Assembly: GCF_009674685.1 (NCBI RefSeq)
Contig: NZ_WKJI01000001.1
Location: 186,001 to 250,000 of the forward strand
Reading direction: 5' to 3'
DNA from: Pedobacter puniceum
Lineage (GTDB): Bacteria > Bacteroidota > Bacteroidia > Sphingobacteriales > Sphingobacteriaceae
DNA: 64,000 bases
Within the stretch, counting starts at the first letter, position 1, and every line of letters begins with the position of its first letter. The notes beneath the pieces were generated by a model. The model was given only the letters and a program-made list of their open reading frames with translations. It did no database searches and was not told the DNA's origin. Below are positions 44,145 through 53,368 of this stretch, in pieces. A program made the translations under genes and the position numbers.

Positions 44145-46175
44145 TTACCATTTTAATGCCAGCCCAGCATAGTAGTTTCTAGTTGCAGCCGGATTAAAAT
44201 ATCGGTTACCAAAAGCATTAATATCATTACCTAAACTGTATTGTTCGTTTAATAAATTATCAACAGCAAAAGTAATGTGTAGCTTAACTTTACTAAAAGG
44301 CACTATATAATTAAGCTTAGATTGTATTAAATGGAAGCTATCAGCAAAAACGGTTTCTGCATCGTTTAAAGATGTTTTACCATTGTATTGATGTTGAATA
44401 AAAAGATTAAGCCTATCTAAAATTAAGACATTTAAACCATTAACCCAGTTAAGTTTAGGTACTCCTGTAAGCATATTTCCAGAGAAATTGCTGTTGCCGA
44501 TGATGTAGTCTCTAAACTCAAATTTAGAAATGGTTATAGCGTTATAATAGTCTAAGCTTTTTAATATTCTCCTTTCAGATTTAATGATATTAGCATTCAA
44601 CTGAATTTCTGCACCTAACTGATTAGTACCACCTGCATTAACATAAAAATCTTCATCATTAGTATTAACCCTTCTCACAATAGCATTGTCTAAGCGGTAA
44701 TAAAAAGCACTTACATCAGCATAAATGCGTTCATCTCTAGTTCTAACCCTTAAACCAGCTTCATAATTCCAGCCTTCTTCTGCGTTTAAAGAAGTATTAA
44801 TAATTCTGTTTGATGGTCTTATTTCATCTTTAGTAGGTGTAGAATAGCCTTTACTTACTAAGGCCCTTAAAGAAAAATGCGGAGTAACTAAATAAGATAA
44901 AGCAAGTTTAGGCATTAATGTTGGGTCAAAATTTACATTACCTTGTGCTGCTATTTGCGGTGATTGTGGAAGCGTTCTAAAATTAAATCTGTTAAAGTTT
45001 AAACTTACAGAAGCTTCTGCTTTAAATTGAGGCGATAATTGAACAGCGACCCGGTTAAATATAAACTCGTTAAAATTTTTAATTTCGTCGGCATCTCTTA
45101 AAGTTGTTGGATTACCTGCTTGGTTACCATAATTAAGGAAATCTGTCTTAGTTCTTTGGTATTCGTAACCTAAGTTCCATTGCAATTTAATAGGACTGGT
45201 TTCTTTATTTTTTAATTCTAAATATGTTCTTAAGGCATAAGAATTCTCATCTCTAAACTCGTAATTGGTAAAGAAAGGGTTTTTAAAATCGGTTATTAAA
45301 CCCGATATTCCAATATAATGTCTTAAGCTATTGGTTATTTTATAATCATGACTTAAACCTAAAAACACACTTTTATTATAAATACCAGTATTCAACTCTT
45401 CTGCTCTAGCTCTTGCTGCTCTAGGATTTTCTACTAATTGTACTTCTGTTAAACCACCTGGCGTATTATAATTCATATCAGCATAAAAGCCAGAAAATTT
45501 TAAAGTTCCATTTTGGTTGTACTTCCACTTTTGTTGAGTTTGAACAAAAAGTCTTCGCATGGCGCTATTGATACGGTAGCCATCTGCTTCTTGGTATGCT
45601 TGGTTAAAACTATATTCATAATTTTTAACCTGATTTTGCACACCAAAATGTTGTCCAAATAAGCCAAATGAGCCTCTTCTGGCGCTAAATTCTGATGTTT
45701 TTTCTGCTGATGAGGAATTAATTAAGACTACACCTCCAGAGTTTGCTCCAAACAAACTCCCGTCTGGGCCTTTCAAAATTTCTATTCCCTTAACTGTATT
45801 TTGGTCTATTAAATTCAAGTAAGTATTACCACCAGCATCTGTTAAAGGAAAATCATCATAATAAACTTTTACATTTCTTACCCCAAACGGAGAGCGGATT
45901 AAACTACCTCTGATAGATAAACGATAACTACCTGGTGAACGTTCTTCCATTTTTACACCACTAATGCTATTTAAAGCGGGTAATAAGGTGTTTTGCGTAC
46001 GCTGCTCTAGCTGTGCTTTATTAATAATGGTAGCTGTTGCTGGTAAGCTGATGAGGATTTGCTCGCCCAAATAAGCATTTATTTTAACTTCATTAAGTGT
46101 TTTAGTGCTATCTAATTTTTGAGCCTGTGTTGTACCAGCTACTATTGTAGCTAGTAATAAAAGATGTAGTTTCAA
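44145..46175 (-). CDS. TonB-dependent outer-membrane receptor
   Basis: This 676-residue receptor has a signal peptide (to TTQAQ), no carboxypeptidase-like domain and no SusD partner, so it is not SusC. A TonB-box-like LNEVKINAY is followed by a plug (LPALNSISGVKMEERSPGSYRLSIRGS, VKGIEILKGPDGSLFGANSGGVVLI) and a 22-strand-type barrel ending in YYAGLALKW. Its size and plug resemble siderophore or small-metabolite receptors. The flanking genes for a periplasmic sugar dehydrogenase and an aldo/keto reductase make uptake of a non-polymeric sugar or an iron complex possible. Confidence 0.93.
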   Translation of the reverse strand: MKLHLLLLATIVAGTTQAQKLDSTKTLNEVKINAYLGEQILISLPATATIINKAQLEQRTQNTLLPALNSISGVKMEERSPGSYRLSIRGSLIRSPFGVRNVKVYYDDFPLTDAGGNTYLNLIDQNTVKGIEILKGPDGSLFGANSGGVVLINSSSAEKTSEFSARRGSFGLFGQHFGVQNQVKNYEYSFNQAYQEADGYRINSAMRRLFVQTQQKWKYNQNGTLKFSGFYADMNYNTPGGLTEVQLVENPRAARARAEELNTGIYNKSVFLGLSHDYKITNSLRHYIGISGLITDFKNPFFTNYEFRDENSYALRTYLELKNKETSPIKLQWNLGYEYQRTKTDFLNYGNQAGNPTTLRDADEIKNFNEFIFNRVAVQLSPQFKAEASVSLNFNRFNFRTLPQSPQIAAQGNVNFDPTLMPKLALSYLVTPHFSLRALVSKGYSTPTKDEIRPSNRIINTSLNAEEGWNYEAGLRVRTRDERIYADVSAFYYRLDNAIVRRVNTNDEDFYVNAGGTNQLGAEIQLNANIIKSERRILKSLDYYNAITISKFEFRDYIIGNSNFSGNMLTGVPKLNWVNGLNVLILDRLNLFIQHQYNGKTSLNDAETVFADSFHLIQSKLNYIVPFSKVKLHITFAVDNLLNEQYSLGNDINAFGNRYFNPAATRNYYAGLALKW

Positions 46176-46184
46176 AGCGTTATG

Positions 46185-47417
46185 TTATGGTTTATTTGCT
46201 GATATTTTGAAAATAACTCCTGCGGCATCATCTGCAACCAATAAATTTCCATCTTTTAAAAAGCATAAGCCAACCGGTCTTCCGTATACTTCTGAGGTTG
46301 ATGAGTTAGCAATAAAGCCTGTTAAAAAATCTTGTGGTTTGCCTTTTGGTTTGCCATTTTCAAACGGCACAAATATAACTTTATATCCCGAAAATTCTGA
46401 GCGATTCCAAGAACCATGTTGGCCTATAAAAGCTGCATTTTTATACACGTTCGGAAATGTGTTTCCATTGTTAAAAGCTAATCCTAAAGATGCTGTATGA
46501 GCTCCTAAAGCAACTTCTGGGACTATTGCTTTAGCAACAAGTTTTGGTTTAGGGTCATCTTTCCAGCGTGGGTCTGGGTGTTGTCCAAAATAAGAATAAG
46601 GCCAACCATAAAAACCATCTCTTTGTACACTAGTTATGTAATCGGGTACTAAATCATCACCTAAATTATCACGCTCATTAACAGCAGTCCAAAGGGTAGA
46701 AGTGCCAGGCGCCCAATCCATACCAACAGGATTTCTTAAGCCCGTAGCAAATACTTTTTCACCTGTTCCGTCCGGATTGATTTCTATAATACACGCTCTT
46801 CTTACTTCATGCTCCATACCGTTCTCGCCAACATTACTTCCAGAGCCTACAGAAATATAAATTTTCTTGCCATCTTTACTAGCAATAATATTTCTAGTCC
46901 AATGGTTATTATAACCTCCGGCAGGAAGACTTAAGATTTTATCTCCTTTTTGAGATATTTTATTTTGTGATGTTTGATAAGGAAACCTCATTAAGCCATC
47001 CGTATTAGCAACATAGAAATAGTTATTTAAAACCAGCATCCCAAAAGGCTGATTTAAATTCTCTAAATAAGCTAGTTTAACATCGGCAACACCATCATTA
47101 TTGGTATCTTTTAATAAAGATATTCTGTTGGCGCTTTTGCCTGTACCAGATTCGGCTACAAAAATATTTCCGTCATCAGCTTGGTAAATCCAACGGGGGT
47201 TATCTAGTTCAGTAGCAAATTTTGTTACGGTAAATCCTTCTGGTGCTATTGGGAGTTTATCGCTAGGCCAGCCTATAACTTTACTGATTTTTGTACTTGG
47301 TTGTGTCTCAAAAGGATTTGGTAATGCTAAAGAATCTTGTTGCTGACTTTGCTGTTTGTTGGCAGAACCACAGCCAGCTAATATCAATGTAAGTAAGGTA
47401 AAAACTGTGTTTTTCAT
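46185..47417 (-). CDS. Soluble glucose/sorbosone dehydrogenase-like lipoprotein
   Basis: A 410-residue lipoprotein (LTLILAGC, Cys16) of the six-bladed propeller family that includes PQQ-dependent glucose and sorbosone dehydrogenases. The characteristic segments are PEGFTVTKFATELDNPRWIY, GLRNPVGMDWAPGTSTLWTAVNERD, DYITSVQRDGFYGWPYSYFG and FIGQHGSWNRSEFSGYKV. It would act at the outer membrane or in the periplasm. Cofactor use is not proven by sequence, and no PQQ synthesis genes are in view. It is the first gene of the operon with the TonB receptor and aldo/keto reductase. Confidence 0.88.
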   Translation of the reverse strand: MKNTVFTLLTLILAGCGSANKQQSQQQDSLALPNPFETQPSTKISKVIGWPSDKLPIAPEGFTVTKFATELDNPRWIYQADDGNIFVAESGTGKSANRISLLKDTNNDGVADVKLAYLENLNQPFGMLVLNNYFYVANTDGLMRFPYQTSQNKISQKGDKILSLPAGGYNNHWTRNIIASKDGKKIYISVGSGSNVGENGMEHEVRRACIIEINPDGTGEKVFATGLRNPVGMDWAPGTSTLWTAVNERDNLGDDLVPDYITSVQRDGFYGWPYSYFGQHPDPRWKDDPKPKLVAKAIVPEVALGAHTASLGLAFNNGNTFPNVYKNAAFIGQHGSWNRSEFSGYKVIFVPFENGKPKGKPQDFLTGFIANSSTSEVYGRPVGLCFLKDGNLLVADDAAGVIFKISANKP

Positions 47418-47539
47418 ATTTACTATTTTAAGGGTAACTGATAAATTTAATTTTTGTTTTTGATTGTGATGAATCAGCTATTCAAACAATTATGCCAAAG
47501 AAGTGTATAAAATAGGTAAATCATTAAATTAAACTCATT

Positions 47540-48166
47540 ATGAAAACACTAAAATTAGGATTAATTGCAGCAGTTTTTTTAACAGCTTGTTCTAATAATC
47601 CAAAAGGAGACAAAGCGGCTACCGCTGATGCTGAAGCTGTTCAAACTGTTGATGGTGAAACTTTAAATGTAGACCCTGCTACCTCTAGTGTAACGTGGAC
47701 AGGTAGTAAGGTTACGGGTAGCCATACAGGAACTATTAATATCCAGTCTGGAAATGTAGTAATTGATGAGGGTAAGTTGGTAGGTGGAGAGTTTATTATT
47801 GACATGGCATCCTTAACAAATAAAGATTTAGAAGCAGATGCAGAAAACAAGGCAAAACTTGAAGGTCATTTAAAAGCTGATGATTTTTTTGCTGTAGAGA
47901 AATATCCAACAAGCAAATTTGTAATCACGAAAGTGACTTATAAAGAAGACGGTAAAGCAGAAATAGCGGGTAATTTAACTTTAAGAGATATTACTAAAAA
48001 CATTTCTTTTATTGCTGAAGCACCTGCTGCAACTGAAGATGGTTTTCATGCTATGGCAGATTTTAATATCAATAGAAAGGATTGGGGTGTGATGTATGAA
48101 GGAATGAAAGACGATTTAATTGCCGATGAAATTAATCTGAAAGTTCATTTAATGGCAAAAAAGTAG
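47540..48166 (+). CDS. YceI-like lipoprotein
   Basis: A 208-residue lipoprotein (FLTAC, Cys17) with the YceI lipocalin-like barrel: SSVTWTGSKVTGSHTGTINIQSGNV, LEGHLKADDFFAVEKYPTSKFVITKV, AGNLTLRDITKNISF and FNINRKDWGVMYEG. YceI proteins bind isoprenoid-type lipids in the periplasm and are stress-linked in several bacteria. It is a single gene flanked by a divergent operon and a convergent gene that shares its terminator. Confidence 0.93.
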   Translation: MKTLKLGLIAAVFLTACSNNPKGDKAATADAEAVQTVDGETLNVDPATSSVTWTGSKVTGSHTGTINIQSGNVVIDEGKLVGGEFIIDMASLTNKDLEADAENKAKLEGHLKADDFFAVEKYPTSKFVITKVTYKEDGKAEIAGNLTLRDITKNISFIAEAPAATEDGFHAMADFNINRKDWGVMYEGMKDDLIADEINLKVHLMAKK

Positions 48167-48185
48167 ATGCCTAAATGATGTATAA

Positions 48186-48228
48186 AGAGAGGTCGGGATA
48201 ATCTAAAAATCCCGACCTCTCTTTTTTA
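48186..48228. terminator. Bidirectional terminator between yceI-like and lactonase genes
   Basis: A perfect 14-bp stem (48186-48199 with 48209-48222) with a T run to the right and an A-containing left side. It serves the converging genes on both strands; the lactonase stop codon lies inside the T run. Confidence 0.9.
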
Positions 48229-49365
48229 AAGCTTTGGTGTAAATTTTAAACAAACTGGTGCGCCAACATTTACAGTCTCTCCCGTATAAGTTAAAAGACC
48301 GGTTTTTGTGTCTCTTTTAAAAACAAAAATATCATTACTATCTTGATTGGCTACTAAAAGAAATTTATCTGAAGGGTCTATATTAAAGTTTCTTGGTGTT
48401 TTTCCTTTGCAGCTAACGTTGTCAATTTTAGTTAAAGTGCCATCAGTTTTATTGACTTTAAAAATCACTATTTCATTTGCACTACCACGATTTGTTGCAT
48501 ATAAATAATTTCCATCTTGTGATAAATGAATATCTGCAGCGCCATTAGTACCTTTAAAATCAGGTGTATTCATGCTGATTCTTTGTACTTGCTTTAACGC
48601 TTGGTTTTGATAGCTGTAAACACTAACATGTGCAGTAAGTTCTTCTACCAGATACGCAAAAGTTCCTTTATTATTAAAGATAAAATGTCTTGGTCCGCCA
48701 CCAGGTGTAACGGTAGTAAAAGCTTGTTTAGCAGGTACAAGAGGTTTGCTTGCATCGGCTTGGTATTGGTAAGCAAAAACTTTATCTGCGCCTAAATCAG
48801 GCACATAATAGTGGCTACCATCTACAGATGGGTAAATACAATGTGCATGAGGTTTATTTTGTCTCCTTTCGTTGATGCTTGTACCTTCATGCTGTATAAG
48901 CTGGCTTAAGGGTTCTACTTCTCCACTAGCTTTAACAGGGAAAACGCTAACACTACCACCACCGTAATTAGCTGTAAAAACATGTTTACCATCATGAGTT
49001 AATGAAATATAACATGCTCCAGGACTAGTAGTAGGCTGAAAGTTCTTGTGTGTAATTTCTCCAGTTTTATTGTTGAACTCAAAATAACTCACACCCGAGG
49101 CTTCCTGCTCACTCACACTGTAAACTTTAGTACCTTCTTTGTTTATAGTTAAATAAGATGGGTTTTTGATACCTTCTGTAGTGTGTTCAAGTTTAAGTTT
49201 TCCGGTTTTACTATCAAACTCGTATACAAATATGCCTTGGTTCTGGGTTCTGGTATAGGTGCCAACTAATAAATGATAATAGCGTTGCTTTTTGTTTTGA
49301 GCGTTTACTGATAAACTTAAAGCACAAATTAAAAAGGTAAATAGGTTTAATAAGAGATTTTTCAT
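48226..49365 (-). CDS. Lactonase-family seven-bladed propeller (6-phosphogluconolactonase-like)
   Basis: This secreted protein of 379 residues has a signal peptide (to SVNAQ). Propeller motifs include LLVGTYTRTQNQGIFVYEFD, NPSYLTINKEGTKVYSVSE, KPHAHCIYPSVDGSHYYVPDLGADKVFAY, GGGPRHFIFN and GKTPRNFNIDPSDKFLLVANQDSN, the Lactonase (PF10282) signature as in E. coli Pgl. Export of the protein makes a sugar lactone other than cytosolic 6-phosphogluconolactone the likelier substrate. It could act on lactones formed by the nearby sugar dehydrogenase; that link is an inference. Confidence 0.9.
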   Translation of the reverse strand: MKNLLLNLFTFLICALSLSVNAQNKKQRYYHLLVGTYTRTQNQGIFVYEFDSKTGKLKLEHTTEGIKNPSYLTINKEGTKVYSVSEQEASGVSYFEFNNKTGEITHKNFQPTTSPGACYISLTHDGKHVFTANYGGGSVSVFPVKASGEVEPLSQLIQHEGTSINERRQNKPHAHCIYPSVDGSHYYVPDLGADKVFAYQYQADASKPLVPAKQAFTTVTPGGGPRHFIFNNKGTFAYLVEELTAHVSVYSYQNQALKQVQRISMNTPDFKGTNGAADIHLSQDGNYLYATNRGSANEIVIFKVNKTDGTLTKIDNVSCKGKTPRNFNIDPSDKFLLVANQDSNDIFVFKRDTKTGLLTYTGETVNVGAPVCLKFTPKL

Positions 49366-49399
49366 ACTCCTAAAATAGGAAATTCAACCAGATATAAAT

Positions 49400-50203
49400 C
49401 TAAATTTGAGCAGAAAAATGATTTGCTACAGTCTGATAGTTCAATAATGTTGAATTATAATTTGGAACATCTGCATTAATAAATAAACATGTTTTTCCTT
49501 TGATTAAGTTTATCACTTGTTGATTTAGCTCTTGAGGTACAGCAGGGCAACCATGGCTTCTACCTAATCTTCCGTGTTTACTAATAAAATCAGCACTTAC
49601 ATAATCTGCACCATGTACAACAATAGCTCTGGCTCTAGCTAAATCATTGATGCCTTTATCTAAACCATCTAACTTTAAGGATAGTCCATGTTTGCCAAAA
49701 TAAGTTTCATTGGCAATATAAAAGCCTAAACTACTTTGATGAGATTCTGCCTGATTAGAGAATCGTATTGCTTTATCATCACCACTTCCTCTGCCATGTG
49801 CTACATAACTATGCAGTAGTAATTTTTGATTTTTGATATCAATTATCCACATTCTTTTAGATGTACTTGGCAAATCAAAATCTATAATGGTTAAAATATT
49901 TTTATCACGATTTAACAGATTTGCTAATTGCATATTTAAAAAACCTGTGAAAGCTTTTTCAAATACAGTTTCTGATAAACCAACTTCTTTAAGATTAATT
50001 TTTTGATAAGTAGCCTGTATAAAATTTTGATAGGTTGCAGCAGTATCTACAGAAGTTTTTTGAAGTGTAGTATCTTGAATAGAAACTTGTTTGTTTTTTA
50101 AAACTGGGCTTTTCCAACTGATATTGGTTAAGGTGAAAATAGCTAAAAATAGTACTAAAATGGTAACAGAATAAATGTTGAATCTTTTTTGTATTCCTCT
50201 CAT
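49400..50203 (-). CDS. Murein L,D-transpeptidase catalytic-domain protein (YkuD_2)
   Basis: Membrane-anchored, periplasmic protein with 267 residues from the ATG at 50203, which is preferred because it puts the hydrophobic anchor (IYSVTILVLFLAIFTL) near the start. The frame also has an ATG at 50263. The catalytic region shows HGRGSGDDKAIRFSN, SSLGFYIANETYFGKHGLSLKLDGLD, IVVHGADYVS and SKHGRLGRSHGCPAVPQ with the active-site Cys. The family is thought to modify peptidoglycan cross-links. A predicted metalloprotease gene lies 43 bases downstream on the same strand. Confidence 0.9.
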   Translation of the reverse strand: MRGIQKRFNIYSVTILVLFLAIFTLTNISWKSPVLKNKQVSIQDTTLQKTSVDTAATYQNFIQATYQKINLKEVGLSETVFEKAFTGFLNMQLANLLNRDKNILTIIDFDLPSTSKRMWIIDIKNQKLLLHSYVAHGRGSGDDKAIRFSNQAESHQSSLGFYIANETYFGKHGLSLKLDGLDKGINDLARARAIVVHGADYVSADFISKHGRLGRSHGCPAVPQELNQQVINLIKGKTCLFINADVPNYNSTLLNYQTVANHFSAQI

Positions 50204-50305
50204 AATGAAGATGTTTTTCTTTGTATTCCTAAATATATACCTTTTTAAACCAAAGGTAATCATGTTTGTCTTGAAGCTGACTTAAAATCAACTTTCGGCT
50301 TACCT

Positions 50306-50962
50306 TTAAATGACCTTTGCGTATAAATACTGGTAATTTTTTCTCTTTAATACACTTTTTTTGCTGTGATATAACCTATATAAGGCCAACTTATCTAAAA
50401 GCGGAATAGCCTTATTAGAACGTACTTCTTGTTGATGTTGAAGACTTTTAAAGATAATGTTAGCCAGCATATTCTCTTGTTTAAAAGATATATTAGAATG
50501 CCCCAATAATCCTAAAGCATGTAATAATTCATGTCTTAATACTTCATGTTTTTTAGGATAAATAAGTGCCGGATGCAAGTAAATAGCGGCATTAAAAATT
50601 TGCTTCTTGCTAATAGTTGGTTTCATATAACCTAAAGGGCAATTTTGCTTTAAAGTTTCAAACCTATTATGATAACTTGTCGTATCTGCATCAAAATGTA
50701 TTTTTAAATTACCCTGATTTTTAACCAAGCTTATATTAACATTTAAATAGGGTTTAATATCTTTTATAATTTCTTGTACAGTTAATGCATCCTCTAAGCT
50801 GTAAATGCCAGATAGTTCTACTTGAATAGGTTTTTGCCATTTAGCATAGCTATCCTGTTTATAAAAAGTGGTTTCAGCAAAATAAAGCAACTCCGTATCG
50901 CTATATTCATGCTTTACGATATTAAAAGGTAAGGTTATAAATAAGATGATAAATTGTAACAA
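50306..50962 (-). CDS. Metzincin-like secreted zinc metalloprotease
   Basis: An uncharacterised protein of 218 residues with an N-terminal signal/hydrophobic segment. The zinc-site motif HExxHxxGxxxH is complete (HELLHALGLLGH, about 146-157), and a Met (ENML) follows at a distance suitable for a Met-turn. The N-terminal half (ELSGIYSLEDALTVQEIIKDIKPYL) is not recognised. It is upstream of the L,D-transpeptidase gene on the same strand. The substrate is unknown; a role in envelope maintenance is an inference from its neighbour. Confidence 0.75.
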   Translation of the reverse strand: MLQFIILFITLPFNIVKHEYSDTELLYFAETTFYKQDSYAKWQKPIQVELSGIYSLEDALTVQEIIKDIKPYLNVNISLVKNQGNLKIHFDADTTSYHNRFETLKQNCPLGYMKPTISKKQIFNAAIYLHPALIYPKKHEVLRHELLHALGLLGHSNISFKQENMLANIIFKSLQHQQEVRSNKAIPLLDKLALYRLYHSKKSVLKRKNYQYLYAKVI

Positions 50963-51009
50963 GCTGATAATCTTTATTCTTTATACGTAAAAGAAAAAGA
51001 AATATTACT

Positions 51010-53214
51010 TTAGTTTATATATTTAGGTATAGTAAATGAAAATGTACTGCCTTGGCCCAGAACACTTTCTACCTTAAATTCTCCGCCACATTTCTTAACT
51101 AAATCATTACAGAAGTATAAGCCTAGCCCAGTGCCTTTCTCTTTTTTAGTGCCTAATGTACTTTTGTTTTTGGTGGTAAATAAATTATCAATTTGTTCTT
51201 GAGACATCCCAATACCACTATCTTTTACTTTAACCTCATAATTATTTGGATGCTCTTCTAGTTGGATGATGATTTCTTTATTTTCATCAGAAAATTTAAT
51301 AGCATTTAGAACCAAATTTCTAATAATAATCATGTTTAACATAGCATCCAGCTTAAGCCTAAGCTCAGGATTTATTTGGTTAATGATATTGATATTTTTC
51401 TCTTTTGCAAAAGGCTGTAAAGAAGCTGTTTTTTCATTTATAAAAGTGAATAGGTTTTGCTCAGTGATTTTTAAACTAAATCCTTTAAGTTGAGATTTGG
51501 CCCAAAAAAGTAAGCTGTCCAGAATTTCAGAAGTGTCTTTTACGTTTTTGGATATTTGTGGGATAAAACTTTTAAAATCATCCGCATCTAAAATATTGTT
51601 TTCTAAAAGTTCTAATACAGATGAAAGATGTCCAATAGGTTTCCTTAAATCATGAGAAATGATAGTAAATATCTGATCTTTATGATTATTTAAGTCAGAA
51701 AATGCTTGAGATTGTTTATTTAATTCTATCTGACTTATTTCTATTTCATGGTTTTTTTGAGCTAAATCTTCGTTAATCCTTTTCTGCAGTTGATGATTTC
51801 TAAAGCTGATAAAAGTAAATATCCCTAGTGTAATAAGAATAAAAATGACCAAAGCTAGGGTATACCTCTGGGTTTTTATTTTTGATTCTAATACTTTTTG
51901 TTCTTGATTTTTGAGGAGATTTTCTATTTGACTTTTTTTATCATAGTCTCTTGTTGCAATTAATACAGCAATCTGCTTTAAATTATCTTCTAGCTTTAAA
52001 GATTCTTCTAGTTTTAATGCTTCTTCTTGGGTAGCAAATGCTTTTTCAAACATTTTTTGTTTAGCATAGGTTTCCTTCAAGAATTCTAAAATATTTATTT
52101 TTAAAGGAGTTTGCTCTGTATTTTTACAAAGCTCTAAAGCCTTTAAGGCTACATCTTCTGCCTCTTTTAATTTATTCTGCTTATTTAACAAATCTATCTG
52201 ATGAGCTAAAGCAAAAGTTTTGTGAAAAGTTAAAGATTTTTGGTCTGCAATATTTAGTGCTGTATCTAAATAGGCTTCAGCTTTATCAAGAGTTTTGTTT
52301 TTAATAGCTAGCATTCCCAAATTGCTATAAGTTAAACTCACAATCTCATGCTCTTGTAAGTTCATCGCTTTTGCTAATTTTAACGCTTTTTCTAAATAAA
52401 ATTTAGCTTTTAAAAGCTCGTTTTTACTTAAGTAGTTTGCTCCTAAGTTTTCATAAGCATAACAAAGCGTAGCCGTATCTTTTAAACTGATGGCAATAGC
52501 TTCACTCTTTTTGAGGTAATAAATAGCTTTATCGTAAATTTTTAGTGTAGAAAAAAGCTGACCTAAATTACTAGATGATGTACCTAATGCTTCGTTATTT
52601 TTTAGAGCCTTATTTAAAGTATAAGATTCTAAATAATGTAGAATAGCCTTTCCATAATCGCCACTGTAATCATAACTAACGCCTAAATTGGTATGTACAT
52701 CGGCTATTAATAATGTGTCTTTTTTCCCTTTATCTAGGCATTTTTTGTAAGTTTCAACAGCTTTAGAAGTTTCATCTAAAGATTGATAGCAATAAGCAAT
52801 ATTAAATAAAGCTTCTGCTTCAGAAATATCAGACTTTAAAAATTGTGCATTTTCATAGGCTAATTGAAAGTTATCAAGGGCTTTTTTGTATTGATAATCG
52901 TCTAAAAGAACATTTCCTTTAAGAAAATAACCTTTAAACAGGCCAAATTTATATTGGTGTTTCTTAGAAAGCGTTATAACATCTTCGCTTATTTTAAACA
53001 CCTCTTTTTTATTTTTCTTTATAGCTTTTGCTTCTTTAATGAGCTTATTAATTTCAATGGTGTCTTTTTGTATGTCATAGCCGTAAGAAGCACTTACCAG
53101 AAACATATGAACAATGAGAAAGAAAAAAAAGTTATAAAGCGTAAATCTTTTACAAAACAACGCTTTAAACGCTTTAAAAATTAGGTTATGAATTTCTTTT
53201 TTTCTCATTATCAA
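51010..53214 (-). CDS. TPR-containing sensor histidine kinase
   Basis: A 734-residue sensor kinase. A signal/anchor segment is followed by tetratricopeptide repeats (about 55-420, for example AETLFNIAY and SSNLGQLFSTLKIYDKAIYYLKKSE), a transmembrane helix (YTLALVIFILITLGIFTFISF), a coiled coil, a HisKA domain with IISHDLRKPIG (His521) and an ATPase domain (NLVLNAIKFSDE, KDSGIGMS, GTGLGLYFCNDL). There is no receiver or DNA-binding domain, and no response regulator gene in the window. The start could be either ATG of MIM (53214 or 53208). TPR kinases of this type are common orphans in Bacteroidota. Confidence 0.92.
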   Translation of the reverse strand: MIMRKKEIHNLIFKAFKALFCKRFTLYNFFFFLIVHMFLVSASYGYDIQKDTIEINKLIKEAKAIKKNKKEVFKISEDVITLSKKHQYKFGLFKGYFLKGNVLLDDYQYKKALDNFQLAYENAQFLKSDISEAEALFNIAYCYQSLDETSKAVETYKKCLDKGKKDTLLIADVHTNLGVSYDYSGDYGKAILHYLESYTLNKALKNNEALGTSSSNLGQLFSTLKIYDKAIYYLKKSEAIAISLKDTATLCYAYENLGANYLSKNELLKAKFYLEKALKLAKAMNLQEHEIVSLTYSNLGMLAIKNKTLDKAEAYLDTALNIADQKSLTFHKTFALAHQIDLLNKQNKLKEAEDVALKALELCKNTEQTPLKINILEFLKETYAKQKMFEKAFATQEEALKLEESLKLEDNLKQIAVLIATRDYDKKSQIENLLKNQEQKVLESKIKTQRYTLALVIFILITLGIFTFISFRNHQLQKRINEDLAQKNHEIEISQIELNKQSQAFSDLNNHKDQIFTIISHDLRKPIGHLSSVLELLENNILDADDFKSFIPQISKNVKDTSEILDSLLFWAKSQLKGFSLKITEQNLFTFINEKTASLQPFAKEKNINIINQINPELRLKLDAMLNMIIIRNLVLNAIKFSDENKEIIIQLEEHPNNYEVKVKDSGIGMSQEQIDNLFTTKNKSTLGTKKEKGTGLGLYFCNDLVKKCGGEFKVESVLGQGSTFSFTIPKYIN

Positions 53215-53315
53215 ATCAGCGGAGCTAAAGTACTTGTTTTTAAAAGATTAGAAAAATAGATTTAAATTATTTTAACTGTTTTTTAATTTTTTAACTCTGA
53301 TATTGCTTTTAAGCA

Positions 53316-53344
53316 TAAAAAAAGGGATAAATTTCTTTATCCCT
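53316..53344 (-). terminator. Rho-independent terminator of the glycyl-tRNA synthetase gene
   Basis: AGGGATAAA/TTTATCCCT stem (53323-53331 with 53336-53344); on the minus strand it is followed by seven T. Confidence 0.82.
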
Positions 53345-53368
53345 AATCTATAAGTTTATTTGAAAAAC

